A DNA stretch of 64,000 bases from UBA4417 sp031550085. GTDB lineage: Bacteria; Bacteroidota; Bacteroidia; Bacteroidales; UBA4417. The position numbers and the translations under genes were made by a program. The notes beneath the pieces are model-generated. The model was not told the origin of the DNA. It saw nothing but the letters and a program-made list of their open reading frames with translations, and did no database searches. Shown one piece after another: positions 46,077-55,926 of the stretch. The stretch lies in NCBI GenBank assembly GCA_031550085.1, contig JAVBOY010000003.1, positions 19,630 through 83,629 on the forward strand. Direction: 5' to 3'. Each line of letters begins with the position of its first letter. The stretch's first letter is position 1.

Positions 46077-49000
46077 ATGTCAGAAGGCACAAAAACAATT
46101 AGGCTTAGTAAAGCCGCAACAGAGTTTAACGTTGGTGTTTCAACCATTGTCGAGTTTCTCCTCAAAAAAGGAGAAAAAATCGACAGCAACCCCAATACCA
46201 AGTTGTCACCTGAGATGTATAATCTTTTGGTGAAAGAATTTCAGCCGGATAAAGCTGCCAAGGAAATTTCCAAAAAGATCGGTTTGGAATACACGCAACT
46301 TCAAGCTCCAACCACCGAAACACGAAAACCTGCCGAAGAAAAAGAAGAAGCAGAACCCAATGAATTGGTGATCCGCACGTTGAATTTTCATGCAAAGCAT
46401 GATAAACCGGCAGAAACCGAGGAAAAACCTGTTGTTTCGGAAACTGAAGAAAAACCAAAGAAAACTAAAAAAACGGTCGAAAAGCCTGAGGAATTGGTGG
46501 TCGTTGAAAAAGAGGCGACGCCTCCGGTTGTGGAAAAAGAGGTTCCGGCTAATGAACCGGAAACAAAAGAAGTTGTTGCTGTTGAATCGACCAACCCGGA
46601 AACTGCCCAGCCCGAACCCGGTATAAAGATTGTGGGGAAAATTGATTTGTCACAATTTGCAACACCCGCCAAAGGCAAATCGAAATCGGCAAAGACCGCC
46701 GAAAAAGAAGCCAAAACACCGAAAAAAGGCAAAGACGCTGAACCTGAACAAGACGTTGCAGCCGAAAGTGTAAAACAAGAAACACCTCAAAACGAAATTA
46801 TCGAAGAAACCGTTACGCCCCCGGTTGTGGAAAAAGAAGAACTTGTTGCTCCGGAAGAGTCCAAACAAGACCTGAATCCTAACGGAATTTATACCAAAGA
46901 AGATCCCAATTTCATTTCAACCAAAGTCCCCACTTTGGAAGGCGTAAAAGTATTGGGAAAAATAGAATTGCCCGTTTTCCAAAAGCCGGAACCACAAAAA
47001 CCGGCTGCTACCTCTTCGGATGAAAACCGTGCAGGTAAAAAGAAGAAACGGAAACGCATCAAAGCAAAAGAAAACGTTTCGGGAATTGAGGGTGAAAATA
47101 AGACAGATCCATCAAATCCGAAGGATCCGAAGAAAGTCGGGCCACAACCTCTACACAGGCCAGCAGATAAAAACAAAGGAAAAAAATACGGGAAGGTTAT
47201 TGAACCACGGGTAGAACCATCGGAAGAAGAAGTTCAAAAACAAATCCGCGAAACGCTGCAACGCCTTTCGGCCGGAACCGGAAAATCAAAAGCTTCTAAA
47301 CACCGCCGCGAAAAACGTCAAGCTGAAGCGATACAGCAAGAAGAAACGCGCGCCCGCCTGGAAGAAGAAAAGAATGTTTTAAAAGTAACCGAATTCGTTA
47401 CCGCCAACGATTTGGCGAACATGATGAATTTACCGGTTACCAAAATCATTGCTACCTGTATGTCGGTAGGTATGTTTGTTTCCATCAACCAACGCTTGGA
47501 TGCCGAAGCCATCAGCCTGCTTGCCGACGAATTCGGTTTCAAAGTGGAATTTGTTGGTGTAGAAGTACAGGAATCAATCGACAGCAAAGAATTGGATGCC
47601 GAAGAAGATACGGAACCCCGTCCACCCATTGTTACTGTGATGGGACACGTTGACCACGGGAAAACATCCTTGCTTGATTACATTCGTAAAGCCAATGTAA
47701 TCGCAGGGGAAGCCGGAGGTATTACGCAACACATCGGAGCTTACGAAGTGACTCACAAGGACGGGCGGAAAATTACATTCCTCGATACGCCGGGTCACGA
47801 AGCGTTCACGGCCATGCGTGCCCGCGGAGCCAAAATTACCGACCTTGTTATCATTGTAATTGCTGCCGACGATACCGTAATGCCGCAAACCATTGAAGCG
47901 ATCAACCATGCTCAAGCGGCTGGCGTACCCATGGTATTTGCCATCAACAAGATTGATAAGCCCGGCGCCAATCCCGAAAAAATTAAGGAAGCTCTTTCCA
48001 AACTGAATATTTTAGTAGAAGATTGGGGCGGAAAATACCAAAGTCAGGAAATATCAGCAAAGAAAGGGATCCATGTGGAAGAGCTACTCGAAAAAGTATT
48101 GCTCGAAGCTGAACTTCTGGACTTAAAAGCCAATCCCAACCGCAATGCTTACGGAGCTGTCCTTGAATCCTCTTTGGATAAAGGACGCGGTTATGTGGCA
48201 AAAATGCTGGTTCAAAACGGAACCATACGGGTAGGAGACTTTGTACTCGCCGGTTCGGTATATGGAAAAGTAAAAGCCATGTACAACGAACGCAACAACC
48301 TTATTAAGGAAGCCGGCCCCGCAACCCCATTGTTGTTACTCGGCTTGGCAGGCGCACCGCAAGCCGGCGATATGTTTAACGTCATGAGCGACGAACGCGA
48401 AGCCAAAGCTTTGGCTGCCAAACGCCAGCAATTGCAACGTGAACAAGGCCTTCGTACCCAAAAGCATGTGACTTTGGACGAAATCGGCCGCCGCATCGCC
48501 ATTGGCGATTTCAAGGAATTGAACATCATCGTAAAAGCCGACGTAGACGGATCGGTAGAAGCCTTGAGCGACTCTTTGCTGAAACTGTCCACTGAACAGG
48601 TTCAGGTAAATGTCATCCACAAATCTGTGGGTGCCATTACCGAAAGCGACGTGCTGTTGGCCAGCGCTTCGAACGCCATCGTTGTCGGATTCCAGGTCCG
48701 GCCGACATCCAACGCTCGCAAACTGGCCGAGCGCGAGGAAATCGATATCCGTTTGTACTCCATTATCTACAGCGCCATCGAAGAAATCAAATCGGCTATC
48801 GAAGGCATGTTGTCGCCCGAAATTGAAGAAAAAATTATTTGCAACGTCGAAATACGCGAGGTATTCCGTATTACCAAAGTGGGATCTGTTGCCGGATGTA
48901 TGGTTCTGGACGGAAAAATTACCCGCAACACGCAAATCCGCTTGATTCGCGATGGTATTGTAGTTTACACCGGACGACTCGGCTCTTTGAAACGTTACAA

Positions 49001-49124
49001 AGACGATGTAAAAGAAGTATCGGCCGGCTACGAATGCGGTTTGAATATCGAAAGCTACAACGACATCAAAGTAGGTGACATTGTGGAAGGATTTGAAACC
49101 ATTGAAGTAAAACGGAAATTATAA
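46077..49124 (+). CDS. infB: Translation initiation factor IF-2
   Basis: A 1015-residue IF-2 that brings initiator tRNA to the ribosome. The N-terminal segment TIRLSKAATEFNVGVSTIVEFL is the IF-2 N domain. A long charged linker (~90-400) holds two related blocks (GIKIVGKIDLSQFA and GVKVLGKIELPVFQ). The GTPase domain has GHVDHGKTS (about 523), DTPGHEAF and NKIDKPGA, followed by the C-terminal beta-barrel and tRNA-binding domains. ATG 46077 starts the N domain; an in-frame upstream start (46014) adds 21 unrelated residues. A small hairpin (45977-45991) lies in the 153-base leader after nusA. Confidence 0.97.
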   Translation: MSEGTKTIRLSKAATEFNVGVSTIVEFLLKKGEKIDSNPNTKLSPEMYNLLVKEFQPDKAAKEISKKIGLEYTQLQAPTTETRKPAEEKEEAEPNELVIRTLNFHAKHDKPAETEEKPVVSETEEKPKKTKKTVEKPEELVVVEKEATPPVVEKEVPANEPETKEVVAVESTNPETAQPEPGIKIVGKIDLSQFATPAKGKSKSAKTAEKEAKTPKKGKDAEPEQDVAAESVKQETPQNEIIEETVTPPVVEKEELVAPEESKQDLNPNGIYTKEDPNFISTKVPTLEGVKVLGKIELPVFQKPEPQKPAATSSDENRAGKKKKRKRIKAKENVSGIEGENKTDPSNPKDPKKVGPQPLHRPADKNKGKKYGKVIEPRVEPSEEEVQKQIRETLQRLSAGTGKSKASKHRREKRQAEAIQQEETRARLEEEKNVLKVTEFVTANDLANMMNLPVTKIIATCMSVGMFVSINQRLDAEAISLLADEFGFKVEFVGVEVQESIDSKELDAEEDTEPRPPIVTVMGHVDHGKTSLLDYIRKANVIAGEAGGITQHIGAYEVTHKDGRKITFLDTPGHEAFTAMRARGAKITDLVIIVIAADDTVMPQTIEAINHAQAAGVPMVFAINKIDKPGANPEKIKEALSKLNILVEDWGGKYQSQEISAKKGIHVEELLEKVLLEAELLDLKANPNRNAYGAVLESSLDKGRGYVAKMLVQNGTIRVGDFVLAGSVYGKVKAMYNERNNLIKEAGPATPLLLLGLAGAPQAGDMFNVMSDEREAKALAAKRQQLQREQGLRTQKHVTLDEIGRRIAIGDFKELNIIVKADVDGSVEALSDSLLKLSTEQVQVNVIHKSVGAITESDVLLASASNAIVVGFQVRPTSNARKLAEREEIDIRLYSIIYSAIEEIKSAIEGMLSPEIEEKIICNVEIREVFRITKVGSVAGCMVLDGKITRNTQIRLIRDGIVVYTGRLGSLKRYKDDVKEVSAGYECGLNIESYNDIKVGDIVEGFETIEVKRKL

Positions 49125-49192
49125 TCCGGCGGCATACCGTTTTTTTGTGATAGCAAATACTTTAGGAATCTTGTAAAAATTGTTTTCAAAAA

Positions 49193-50719
49193 ATGAATGA
49201 TCTCAAACCTATTCGTTCAGCTTTAATTTCCGTATTTCACAAGCAAAACATTGACAAGATTGCCCAAAAACTCCACGACTTAAACGTAACGATTTATTCA
49301 ACCGGAGGCACTTACGATTTTATCCAATCACTCGGCATTCCTTGTGAAGCCGTTGAAGACCTTACCTCCTACCCTTCTATTTTCGGAGGGCGTGTAAAAA
49401 CCCTGCATCCCAAAGTCATGGGCGGCATTTTATACCGGCGCGAAAACGAAGAAGACGTCAAGCAAGCCGGTCACTATGAAATTCCTCCCATTGATTTGGT
49501 TATTGTGGATTTGTATCCTTTTGAACAAACACTTGCTTCCGGAGCTCATCATGATGAGATCATCGAAAAAATCGACATTGGCGGTATTTCATTGATCCGG
49601 GCAGCTGCAAAAAACTACAACGATGTCGTTATTGTTCCTTCTGCCGGTCAATACGAAGATTTACGAACATTATTGAACGAAAAAAACGGGGTTTCTTCTT
49701 TATCAGACCGCCATTATTTTGCAGCGCAAGCTTTTAAGGTTTCATCCCATTATGATTCGGCAATTTTCGGCTATTTTAATACAACCGAGCAAATTCCGGC
49801 TTTTCAGCAAAGCTTTTTAACCTCGACGAGCCTCCGCTACGGAGAAAATCCGCATCAATCAGGCGCTTTCTACGGCGATTTGCCGAAAGTGTTCGAACAA
49901 TTGCATGGAAAAGCGCTGTCATACAACAACTTGGTTGATCTGGATGCAGCCGTTGCTTTGATTTGCGAATTTTCGGAACCCACATTTGCCGTTATCAAGC
50001 ATACCAATGCTTGCGGACTGGCCAGCCGCTCCAACCTCACCGAAGCATGGAAAGCTGCTCTGGCAGGAGATCCCATTTCGGCATTCGGCGGAATTGTTGC
50101 TACAAACAAACCCATCGACGAAGCTACTGCGTTGGAGATGAACAGTTTGTTTATGGAAGTCATTTATGCACCGGATTACGAAAAAAATGCGTTGGAAATC
50201 CTGAAATCAAAGAAAAATCGAATAATTTTGCAAGGCAAATCAACCCATTTTCAGGCAAAATCATTCCGTTCGGCATTGAACGGTGTACTGGAGCAAGAAA
50301 AAGATTCAGCAAAAGATAATCCCCGGGAATACCAAATTGTTACAAAGACCCAACCCTCTCAATCGCAAATCGATGATTTGATTTTTGCCAACCTTGCGGT
50401 GAAACATTTGAAATCAAATGCCATTGTTTTGGTAAAAAATAAACAAGTATTGGGTTCGGGTTGCGGAATGACTTCACGGGTGGATGCCGTAAAACACGCC
50501 ATTGACAAGGCGCGTGAATTCGGTTTTGATTTGCAGGGGGCGGTCATGGCGTCGGACGCTTTTTTTCCGTTTGCTGATTCCGTTGAAATAGCACACCAAG
50601 CCGGAATTGCAGCCGTAATTCAGCCCGGCGGTTCGGTAAAAGACCCGGACAGCATTGATTATTGCAATCAACACGATTTGTCCATGTTGTTCACCGGAAA
50701 AAGACATTTCAAACACTGA
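49193..50719 (+). CDS. purH: Bifunctional AICAR formyltransferase/IMP cyclohydrolase
   Basis: A 508-residue enzyme for the last two steps of IMP synthesis. The N-terminal cyclohydrolase domain begins RSALISVFHK and has STGGTYDF and FGGRVKTLHPKVMGG. The formyltransferase domain has RYGENPHQSGAFYGD, the catalytic KHTNACG (about residue 269), SAFGGIVATN and PGGSVKDPD near the end. It is directly followed by mreB, the usual Bacteroidales order. Confidence 0.97.
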   Translation: MNDLKPIRSALISVFHKQNIDKIAQKLHDLNVTIYSTGGTYDFIQSLGIPCEAVEDLTSYPSIFGGRVKTLHPKVMGGILYRRENEEDVKQAGHYEIPPIDLVIVDLYPFEQTLASGAHHDEIIEKIDIGGISLIRAAAKNYNDVVIVPSAGQYEDLRTLLNEKNGVSSLSDRHYFAAQAFKVSSHYDSAIFGYFNTTEQIPAFQQSFLTSTSLRYGENPHQSGAFYGDLPKVFEQLHGKALSYNNLVDLDAAVALICEFSEPTFAVIKHTNACGLASRSNLTEAWKAALAGDPISAFGGIVATNKPIDEATALEMNSLFMEVIYAPDYEKNALEILKSKKNRIILQGKSTHFQAKSFRSALNGVLEQEKDSAKDNPREYQIVTKTQPSQSQIDDLIFANLAVKHLKSNAIVLVKNKQVLGSGCGMTSRVDAVKHAIDKAREFGFDLQGAVMASDAFFPFADSVEIAHQAGIAAVIQPGGSVKDPDSIDYCNQHDLSMLFTGKRHFKH

Positions 50720-50795
50720 ACAAAACCAAAACAACCGTTAAATGGTTACTATTAACGAACAAAACTTTGATATATAGTATTTAAGAATCAGCATC

Positions 50796-51818
50796 ATGGG
50801 ACTTTTCTCTTTTCTAACTAAGGAAATTGCGATGGACTTGGGTACAGCCAACACCATCATCATTCATAACGACCAAATTGTAGTTGACGAACCTTCTATT
50901 ATCGCACTAGAGCGAAGCACCAATAAAATCCTTGCCGTAGGAAAACGTGCCATGATGATGCACGGGAAAACCCACGAAAACATTAAAACCGTCCGCCCCT
51001 TGCGCGACGGCGTTATTGCCGACTTCCAATCGGCCGAATACATGATTCGTGAGTTTATTAAAATGATCGGCAGTAGCAGCAAACTTTTCCCCCCTGCTTT
51101 ACGCATGGTAATTTGTATTCCAAGCGGAATTACCGAAGTGGAAGAACGTGCTGTTAAAGATTCGGCCGAACAAGCCGGCGCCAAGGAAGTCCGCTTAATC
51201 CACGAACCCATGGCTGCTGCAATCGGTATCGGAATCGACGTGATGGAACCTTCCGGAAACATGATTATCGACATCGGTGGCGGAACCTCCGAAATTGCCG
51301 TAATTGCGTTGGGCGGTATTGTTAACAACAAATCCATCCGTATTGCCGGTGACGACTTTAATGCCGATATTGAAGAATACATGCGCAAACAGCATAACAT
51401 CAACATTGGGGAACGCACGGCCGAACGGATTAAAATCGAAGTGGGCGCTGCCATGACGGATATCGACAATCCTCCTGTTGATTATGCGGTTCACGGCCGC
51501 GACATGATGACGGGAATCCCCAAGGAAATTTATGTAAATTATGCAGGAATTGCCCATGCCCTCGATAAATCGATTTCAAAAATTGAAGCTGCTATTTTAA
51601 ACGCGTTGGAAATGACGCCTCCCGAACTGGCTGCCGATATTTACAAGAATGGGGTTTATCTGGCTGGCGGCGGGTCGCTTTTACGCGGATTAGACAAACG
51701 TTTGTCGCTCAAAACACAATTAAAAGTGCATATTGCCGAGGATCCGCTTCACGCCGTGGCACGGGGCACGGGAATTGCATTGAAGAACTTCGACAAGTTT
51801 ACGTTCCTGATAAAATAG
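50796..51818 (+). CDS. mreB: Rod-shape-determining protein MreB
   Basis: A 340-residue bacterial actin that guides lateral wall synthesis. Conserved nucleotide-binding text: MDLGTANTII (phosphate 1), IIDIGGGTSEIAVI (phosphate 2) and YLAGGGSLLRGLD (adenosine loop). The N-terminal GLFSFLTKEIA helix before the core can bind membrane. It begins the mreBCD unit 76 bases after purH. Confidence 0.98.
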   Translation: MGLFSFLTKEIAMDLGTANTIIIHNDQIVVDEPSIIALERSTNKILAVGKRAMMMHGKTHENIKTVRPLRDGVIADFQSAEYMIREFIKMIGSSSKLFPPALRMVICIPSGITEVEERAVKDSAEQAGAKEVRLIHEPMAAAIGIGIDVMEPSGNMIIDIGGGTSEIAVIALGGIVNNKSIRIAGDDFNADIEEYMRKQHNINIGERTAERIKIEVGAAMTDIDNPPVDYAVHGRDMMTGIPKEIYVNYAGIAHALDKSISKIEAAILNALEMTPPELAADIYKNGVYLAGGGSLLRGLDKRLSLKTQLKVHIAEDPLHAVARGTGIALKNFDKFTFLIK

Positions 51819-51876
51819 TTTTCCGAACTATCGATTTCCGCTTAACAACGAGTGGCGGTTGATTAGCTAAACGACC

Positions 51877-52722
51877 ATGCGAAATATTTTCGTTTTCCTG
51901 CTGCGGTTCCACTTTTTCATTTTATTTGTGATCCTGCAAATAATTGCGTTTTCCTTTTTTCTGAAATCAACCAATTACCAAAGGGCCAAATTAACCTCAT
52001 TCGGCAACGAGGTTGCCGGCCGGGTTTATGAAAAAACAAATGCGGTTTACCGGTATTTCGATTTGGAAAATGCAAACCGGAAATTAGCGACTGAAAATAC
52101 CCGTTTGCAAAATACCCTTGATTCCCTGTACAGTAAAAAAATCGATACGACAAGATATTTGTGGAGGGTGGATACATCCCGGCATTACAGATATACCGTC
52201 GCTCAGGTTATCCACAATTCCATCAACCGGCGAAGCAATTTTATCATGCTCAACAAAGGATCAAAAGACGGGTTGAGGAAGGATATGGCCGTAATTACGT
52301 CCACCGGAGTGGTCGGAATTGTCGAAAATGTATCGGAACATTTTGCCTGGGTTATGAGCATTTTAAATAAAAACACCCGGATCAGCGGACGCATTACCAG
52401 CAACAATCAAATGGGAACTATTGTATGGAACGGCTTCAATCCCCGCATGGGTGATCTTGTCGATGTTCCGCCACACATAAAAATCGCCAAAAGCGACACG
52501 GTGGTCACCAGCGGTTTTTCTTTTATTTTCCCTCCGGGGATTTTGGTTGGTTTTATCGAAAACTTTGAAGCAGAAGAGCACGAGCATTTTTCGACCATTC
52601 CATTTCGGTTCAGTGTCGACTACAACAGCCTGAACTATGTTTATGTGATCGAAAATTTATACCAGCAAGAACAAAAGCAGTTGGAGCAGCCTATTTTAGA
52701 AGAAGATACAAAAAATGAGTAG
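51877..52722 (+). CDS. mreC: Rod-shape-determining protein MreC
   Basis: A 281-residue protein with an N-terminal transmembrane helix (~10-30), a coiled coil (NANRKLATENTRLQNTLDSL) and a periplasmic beta domain with the family segments NKGSKDGLRKDMAVIT, GVVGIV and VVTSGFSFIFPPGILVG. MreC links MreB to the elongation PBPs. Its stop overlaps the mreD start by eight bases. Confidence 0.95.
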   Translation: MRNIFVFLLRFHFFILFVILQIIAFSFFLKSTNYQRAKLTSFGNEVAGRVYEKTNAVYRYFDLENANRKLATENTRLQNTLDSLYSKKIDTTRYLWRVDTSRHYRYTVAQVIHNSINRRSNFIMLNKGSKDGLRKDMAVITSTGVVGIVENVSEHFAWVMSILNKNTRISGRITSNNQMGTIVWNGFNPRMGDLVDVPPHIKIAKSDTVVTSGFSFIFPPGILVGFIENFEAEEHEHFSTIPFRFSVDYNSLNYVYVIENLYQQEQKQLEQPILEEDTKNE

Positions 52723-53227
52723 GGAAATCTTACAGAATATTTTTCGCTTTATCGCCTTGTTAGCAGCGCAGGTTGTGATCATAAACAACCTGGACTTCTA
52801 CGGTTATGTGAACATTCAACTGTACCTGCTGTTCATCCTGCTGTTGCCCTTCGAAATTCAAGGATGGCTGCTTTTGTTGCTCGGATTCATCACCGGTTTT
52901 TGTGTTGACATCTTCACGGGAATCATCGGTTTGCATACAAGCGCTACGGTTTTTATCGCGTTTATACGCAACCAGGTGACCAAGATCGTAGGTGGGAAAC
53001 CGGACTACGAAACCACATTGGAGCCGAATATCCGCGATATGGGCATCAAATGGTTCGTAACGTATGCAAGCATTCTGATTTTTGTCCATCAACTGGTTTT
53101 GAGCCTGCTTGAAGTATTCAGCTTTTACCAATTCGGGCAAACCCTCCTTCGCTGTATTTTAAACAGCATCTTGACTCTTTTTCTGTTTGTCTTTTGTCAG
53201 TACGTCTTTCGAAAGCGCAGTGCATAA
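52715..53227 (+). CDS. mreD: Rod-shape-determining protein MreD
   Basis: A 170-residue, highly hydrophobic inner membrane protein with about five or six transmembrane helices. It shows the MreD pattern VNIQLYLLFILLLPFEIQGW and GFCVDIFTGIIGLHTSATV. It overlaps mreC by eight bases, which shows translational coupling. The mrdA and rodA genes that usually follow in Bacteroidales are not present; a pyrophosphatase gene follows 149 bases later. Confidence 0.92.
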   Translation: MSREILQNIFRFIALLAAQVVIINNLDFYGYVNIQLYLLFILLLPFEIQGWLLLLLGFITGFCVDIFTGIIGLHTSATVFIAFIRNQVTKIVGGKPDYETTLEPNIRDMGIKWFVTYASILIFVHQLVLSLLEVFSFYQFGQTLLRCILNSILTLFLFVFCQYVFRKRSA

Positions 53228-53376
53228 AACCCGCTGTTGCAAGGAGGTTTTTTGAAAGAAATTGCAGCCTGCAACAACAAGTTTGGGGAGATTTTTGTTA
53301 AACAACTACCCCCTTATCAAAACTTTGCGTCATCGTAATTTTATTTTTCATTTTCATATTTTAGTTACAACATAAA

Positions 53377-54048
53377 ATGGCAAACAATTTAATGGATCCC
53401 ATCGGCAAGTTGATGGGACTACGCTACAAATCACATCCCTGGCATGGCGTCGAAATCGGGAAAAAAGCCCCCGGAGAATTAACCTGTTTTATCGAAATGG
53501 TGGCAACCGACACCGTAAAATATGAAGTGGATAAAATAAGCGGTTATTTGCGGCTGGATCGTCCTCAATTGTATTCGAACTTTATTCCGGCCTTATACGG
53601 TTTCATTCCGCAAACGTACAGCGGAAATACCGTTGCCGAGTTTTGCATGGAAAAAACAAACCGGAAGGGGATCAAAGGCGATGGCGACCCGATCGATATT
53701 TGTGTGTTGACCGAAAAAGATATTTCGCATGGCGATATTCTCGTAAAAGCTATTCCAATCGGCGGATTTCGCATGATCGACGGCAACGAGTCGGACGACA
53801 AACTGATTGCCGTTTTGTGCAACGATGCTGTTTACGGGAATTTTCAGGATATTTCGGAGCTTCCTCTTTCGGTTATCGACCGGCTGATGCATTATTTCCT
53901 GACTTACAAAGATCTTCCGGGCCAAGATCGCCGGGTTGAAATAACCCATACGTTCGGCAAGGGAGAAGCGCACGAAATCATCCGCCGTTCTATGGAAGAC
54001 TACCGGCACCGGTTCGACAACCTAGATTCCATTTTGAATGATGTTTAA
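53377..54048 (+). CDS. Inorganic pyrophosphatase (class I)
   Basis: A 223-residue class I (family I) pyrophosphatase hydrolysing PPi to phosphate. The metal-binding motif is present as DGDPIDICVL (about residues 102-111), with KYEVDKISGYLRLDR (substrate Lys and Arg) before it and DDKLIAV after it. It is longer than E. coli Ppa (176), with extra N- and C-terminal segments, as seen in a Bacteroidota subgroup. An upstream TTTG-N22-AAACTTTG (53294-53327) is one base from the promoter consensus. Confidence 0.92.
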   Translation: MANNLMDPIGKLMGLRYKSHPWHGVEIGKKAPGELTCFIEMVATDTVKYEVDKISGYLRLDRPQLYSNFIPALYGFIPQTYSGNTVAEFCMEKTNRKGIKGDGDPIDICVLTEKDISHGDILVKAIPIGGFRMIDGNESDDKLIAVLCNDAVYGNFQDISELPLSVIDRLMHYFLTYKDLPGQDRRVEITHTFGKGEAHEIIRRSMEDYRHRFDNLDSILNDV

Positions 54049-54116
54049 AAAACCATTTGAATTCCTTCTTGTTTCTTCTAGAAGATTTCCCTGTTTTTAG
54101 TCATTTTTGTAAAGCC

Positions 54117-54479
54117 ATGAAAAAGAAAACCCTGGTTATCGGAGCCAGCGAGAACGAAGCGCGTTTTTCGAACAAATGCATCCGCATGCTCCTCGAAAAC
54201 GGGCATCCGGTGGAAGCCATCGGAGCGCGTGAAGGAAAGATTGAAGATGTCCTTATCCAGAAAGAAAAAGTTCCCTTCGCCGGGATTCATACGGTGACCG
54301 TTTATCTGTCGCCCCAAAATCAGAAAGAATATTACAATTATGTGGTGAACCTTTCCCCCCAACGGGTTATTTTCAATCCGGGAACCGAAAATCCCGAATT
54401 TGAAAACCTGCTGCAACAAAACCACATTGAAACCGTCGAAGCCTGCTCCTTGGTGATGATGCGATCCGGAGCTTTTTGA
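54117..54479 (+). CDS. CoA-binding (YccU-like) protein
   Basis: A 120-residue Rossmann-fold protein of the CoA-binding family: TLVIGASENEARFSNKCIRM (nucleotide loop), HPVEAIGAREG, TVYLSPQNQ and RVIFNPGTENPEF. Such proteins bind CoA, but their role is unknown. ATG 54117 starts the domain directly; an earlier in-frame ATG at 54057 adds unrelated residues. Confidence 0.85.
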   Translation: MKKKTLVIGASENEARFSNKCIRMLLENGHPVEAIGAREGKIEDVLIQKEKVPFAGIHTVTVYLSPQNQKEYYNYVVNLSPQRVIFNPGTENPEFENLLQQNHIETVEACSLVMMRSGAF

Positions 54480-54539
54480 GGGTGTAAAAAATAAATCTGT
54501 AAAGATTTCGTTCACAAAGTATAAAAAGAAAAATCTGAC

Positions 54540-54547
54540 TAATTTTG
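54540..54547 (+). promoter_or_regulatory. Candidate -7 element for the cohesin-like/PKD gene
   Basis: TAATTTTG is an exact TAnnTTTG match. Initiation near 54553 would favour the GTG at 54589 over the TTG at 54559. No -33 TTTG is seen. Confidence 0.5.
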
Positions 54548-54588
54548 CAGATTGAATTTTGTCCTTTGTTAAAGAAATTGTCGTAGCA

Positions 54589-55902
54589 GTGCGTTATTTT
54601 ACCCAAAAAATCTTTTGTATCCTTGCTTTTGCCGTTTTCCTGAGCGGCCAGGCAAAAGCGGCCCTTACGGTTGAAACCATTCTTCCCACATCGAATACCT
54701 GCACGAAAGGCCATTACGGCATTCCGATCCAGATAAAAAACCTGATCGGCTGCACGGAGTTTCATTTGACCTTGACCTTCGATCAAAATGTTATCCAGTA
54801 TGTGCGGCTTCAAAATTCAAATCCGGCTTTAAGCGGGTCCAGCATTCGCGTTACAAGCAGTCCGGGAAAAATTGTGCTGGACTGGAGCAGCAGCGTATCG
54901 GCAACGATTCTGGATGATTTCTTAACCGAAATGGTTTTCAAAGCCAGGGAGGGAACTACTGAAATCAAATGGGATGTGAGCGACCCGTCCACTTCTTACT
55001 ACAAAGACGCTGCCGGGGATTTACCGGCTCAATTTACGGACGGCACGACCACGGTTTTTTCATCAGGCATGAGTATTACGCTGATCGAAATAGAACCTAC
55101 CTGCAAAAGCAAATGCGACGCGATTTACAAAGCGACGCTGAAGGGTGGCGTCGGCCCGTTTTCTTACTTGTGGAACGGCGTAAAGCCTCGTTTTGATTCC
55201 ATCAAGGAAAATCTTTGCGTGGGGGAAAATAACATCCTAATCACCGATTCCAGGGGTTGCGAATTGGACAGCAACTTTTTCGTACCCGGAATGCCCGGCG
55301 TACAAGTGGAATTGATATACGACCCGGATAAAGACGGCAACATCTACCGCCAAAATCCCGTATTGACCTTTTCGTTGGAAGAAACAAGCGGAAATCCTAT
55401 TTTAACGGCTATTTGGGATTTCGGCGACGGCAGCGATTCGGTTACCGGGGTTGAAAACGTCACGCACGTTTTTGAAAATGCCAATACGAACATTGATAAT
55501 TTCTATATTCTAACGGTAAAAGTTTTAACGCCAAGCGGATGTGATACCACCATTTCCCAAAAGCTGAACATCAAAGACCTTGATAAAACACACGACCGGG
55601 TGATTCCCAATTTTATAACGCCGAACAGCAGCCCGGGTTACAACGATACTTTCGTGATCAAAAATGAAAACAAGCAGAAAAACGATCCCTGGAGCGTATC
55701 GTACGAGTACGAGCGAATGCAATTGATTATTTGGGACCGCAACGGCCGCAAAGTGTATTCCAGTTCGAATTACCAGAACGATTGGAAGGCCGAAGGGCTT
55801 TCGGACGGGGTTTATTTTTATTTCCTGAAGATGTACGGCAAGTACAAAGACGAAGTGGTACGGGGGAGTATTACGGTACTCGGCGGATCCGGCACAAAAT
55901 AG
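54589..55902 (+). CDS. Secreted cohesin-like/PKD protein with gliding-motility-type C-terminal domain
   Basis: A 437-residue secreted protein. I chose the GTG at 54589 because it gives an ideal signal peptide (MRYFTQKIFCILAFAVFLSG, cut after QAKA). Residues ~25-160 resemble a cohesin-type beta sandwich (GIPIQIKNLIGCTEFHLTLT, ATILDDFLTEMVFKA). A middle cysteine-bearing module (SCxC-like CKSKCDAIYKATLKGG) leads to a PKD domain (AIWDFGDGSDSV, about 278). The C-terminal ~85 residues are the type B T9SS/gliding-associated domain (VIPNFITPNSS, LIIWDRNGRKVYSS, GLSDGVYFYFLKM). It is predicted to reach the cell surface by T9SS. A small thioredoxin gene follows. Confidence 0.85.
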   Translation: MRYFTQKIFCILAFAVFLSGQAKAALTVETILPTSNTCTKGHYGIPIQIKNLIGCTEFHLTLTFDQNVIQYVRLQNSNPALSGSSIRVTSSPGKIVLDWSSSVSATILDDFLTEMVFKAREGTTEIKWDVSDPSTSYYKDAAGDLPAQFTDGTTTVFSSGMSITLIEIEPTCKSKCDAIYKATLKGGVGPFSYLWNGVKPRFDSIKENLCVGENNILITDSRGCELDSNFFVPGMPGVQVELIYDPDKDGNIYRQNPVLTFSLEETSGNPILTAIWDFGDGSDSVTGVENVTHVFENANTNIDNFYILTVKVLTPSGCDTTISQKLNIKDLDKTHDRVIPNFITPNSSPGYNDTFVIKNENKQKNDPWSVSYEYERMQLIIWDRNGRKVYSSSNYQNDWKAEGLSDGVYFYFLKMYGKYKDEVVRGSITVLGGSGTK

Positions 55903-55926
55903 CTTTTGTTTTTCTAAAAACTGCAT

